Of a stretch of DNA of 5,696 nucleotides, positions 5,696 through 5,696 are shown piece by piece. Position 1 is the first letter of the stretch. Every line of letters starts with the position of its first letter. The notes under the pieces were generated by a model. It was given only the letters and a program-made list of their open reading frames with translations, had not been told where the DNA came from and made no database searches. This DNA is from Dehalococcoidales bacterium (GTDB taxonomy: Bacteria; Chloroflexota; Dehalococcoidia; Dehalococcoidales; RBG-16-60-22), in NCBI GenBank assembly GCA_023135135.1, contig JAGLTT010000055.1, forward strand, positions 1 to 5,696. Direction: 5' to 3'. The position numbers were made by a program, and so were the translations under genes.

Positions 5696-5696
5696 G

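Larger units (their letters stand above)
4930..5696. other. AT-rich region upstream of the transporter cassette, no well-supported gene
   Basis: This 767-base stretch holds the probable promoter of the binding-protein gene near its left end and, beyond it, only short open frames. A minus-strand frame at 5003-5245 (80 codons, TTG start, no Shine-Dalgarno) ends 73 bases before the binding-protein start and is probably non-coding. Plus-strand frames at 5249-5296, 5274-5408 and 5624-5695 are listed separately where something supports them. A 7-base hairpin, cacattc/gaatgtg with a 5-base loop, is at 5459-5477. I see no tRNA or insertion-sequence ends. Several short, mutually out-of-phase protein-like frames in one place suggest decayed coding DNA. 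Confidence 0.55.

Overview
The window is dominated by a bacterial ABC-type oligopeptide/dipeptide-family (Opp/Dpp) import cassette on the minus strand. From right to left it encodes a lipoprotein solute-binding protein (4929-3325), a DppB-type permease (2958-2044) and a DppC-type permease (2041-1151). A single-domain cupin-like protein (568-1089, plus strand) converges on the end of dppC. At the left edge (66-1, minus strand) is the signal peptide of a second exported protein, divergent from the cupin gene. All five have clear Shine-Dalgarno sequences and ATG starts, so the host is a bacterium. The lipobox followed by a long Pro-Ala linker, and the mid-range GC, resemble lipoproteins of anaerobic Chloroflexota (Dehalococcoidia-like) sediment lineages. 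That placement is inference from style, and other anaerobes are possible.

How the genes work together: the binding protein would be anchored on the outer face of the cytoplasmic membrane and deliver its ligand to the DppB/DppC channel. No ATPase gene (DppD/DppF) follows dppC; the strand switches to the convergent cupin gene. The ATPases must lie elsewhere in the genome, or this importer borrows them. The ligand cannot be read from the sequence; the family covers peptides, nickel chelates, sugars and other solutes.

Three intergenic regions exceed 300 bases. Region 67-567 separates the divergent genes and holds an orphan, near-ideal minus-strand Shine-Dalgarno. Region 2959-3324, between binding protein and permease, holds a large nested inverted repeat (3171-3244) and a 50-codon open frame with a CxxC motif that ends exactly at the dppB ribosome binding site. 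Region 4930-5696 carries the probable promoter of the cassette, then AT-rich sequence with several very short open frames. The last of these (5624-5695) looks like the beginning of a tyrosine recombinase interrupted by a stop.

I see no CRISPR array, tRNA, rRNA or complete mobile element. Most of the window is a conventional transporter locus; the unusual parts are the intercistronic region and the right edge.
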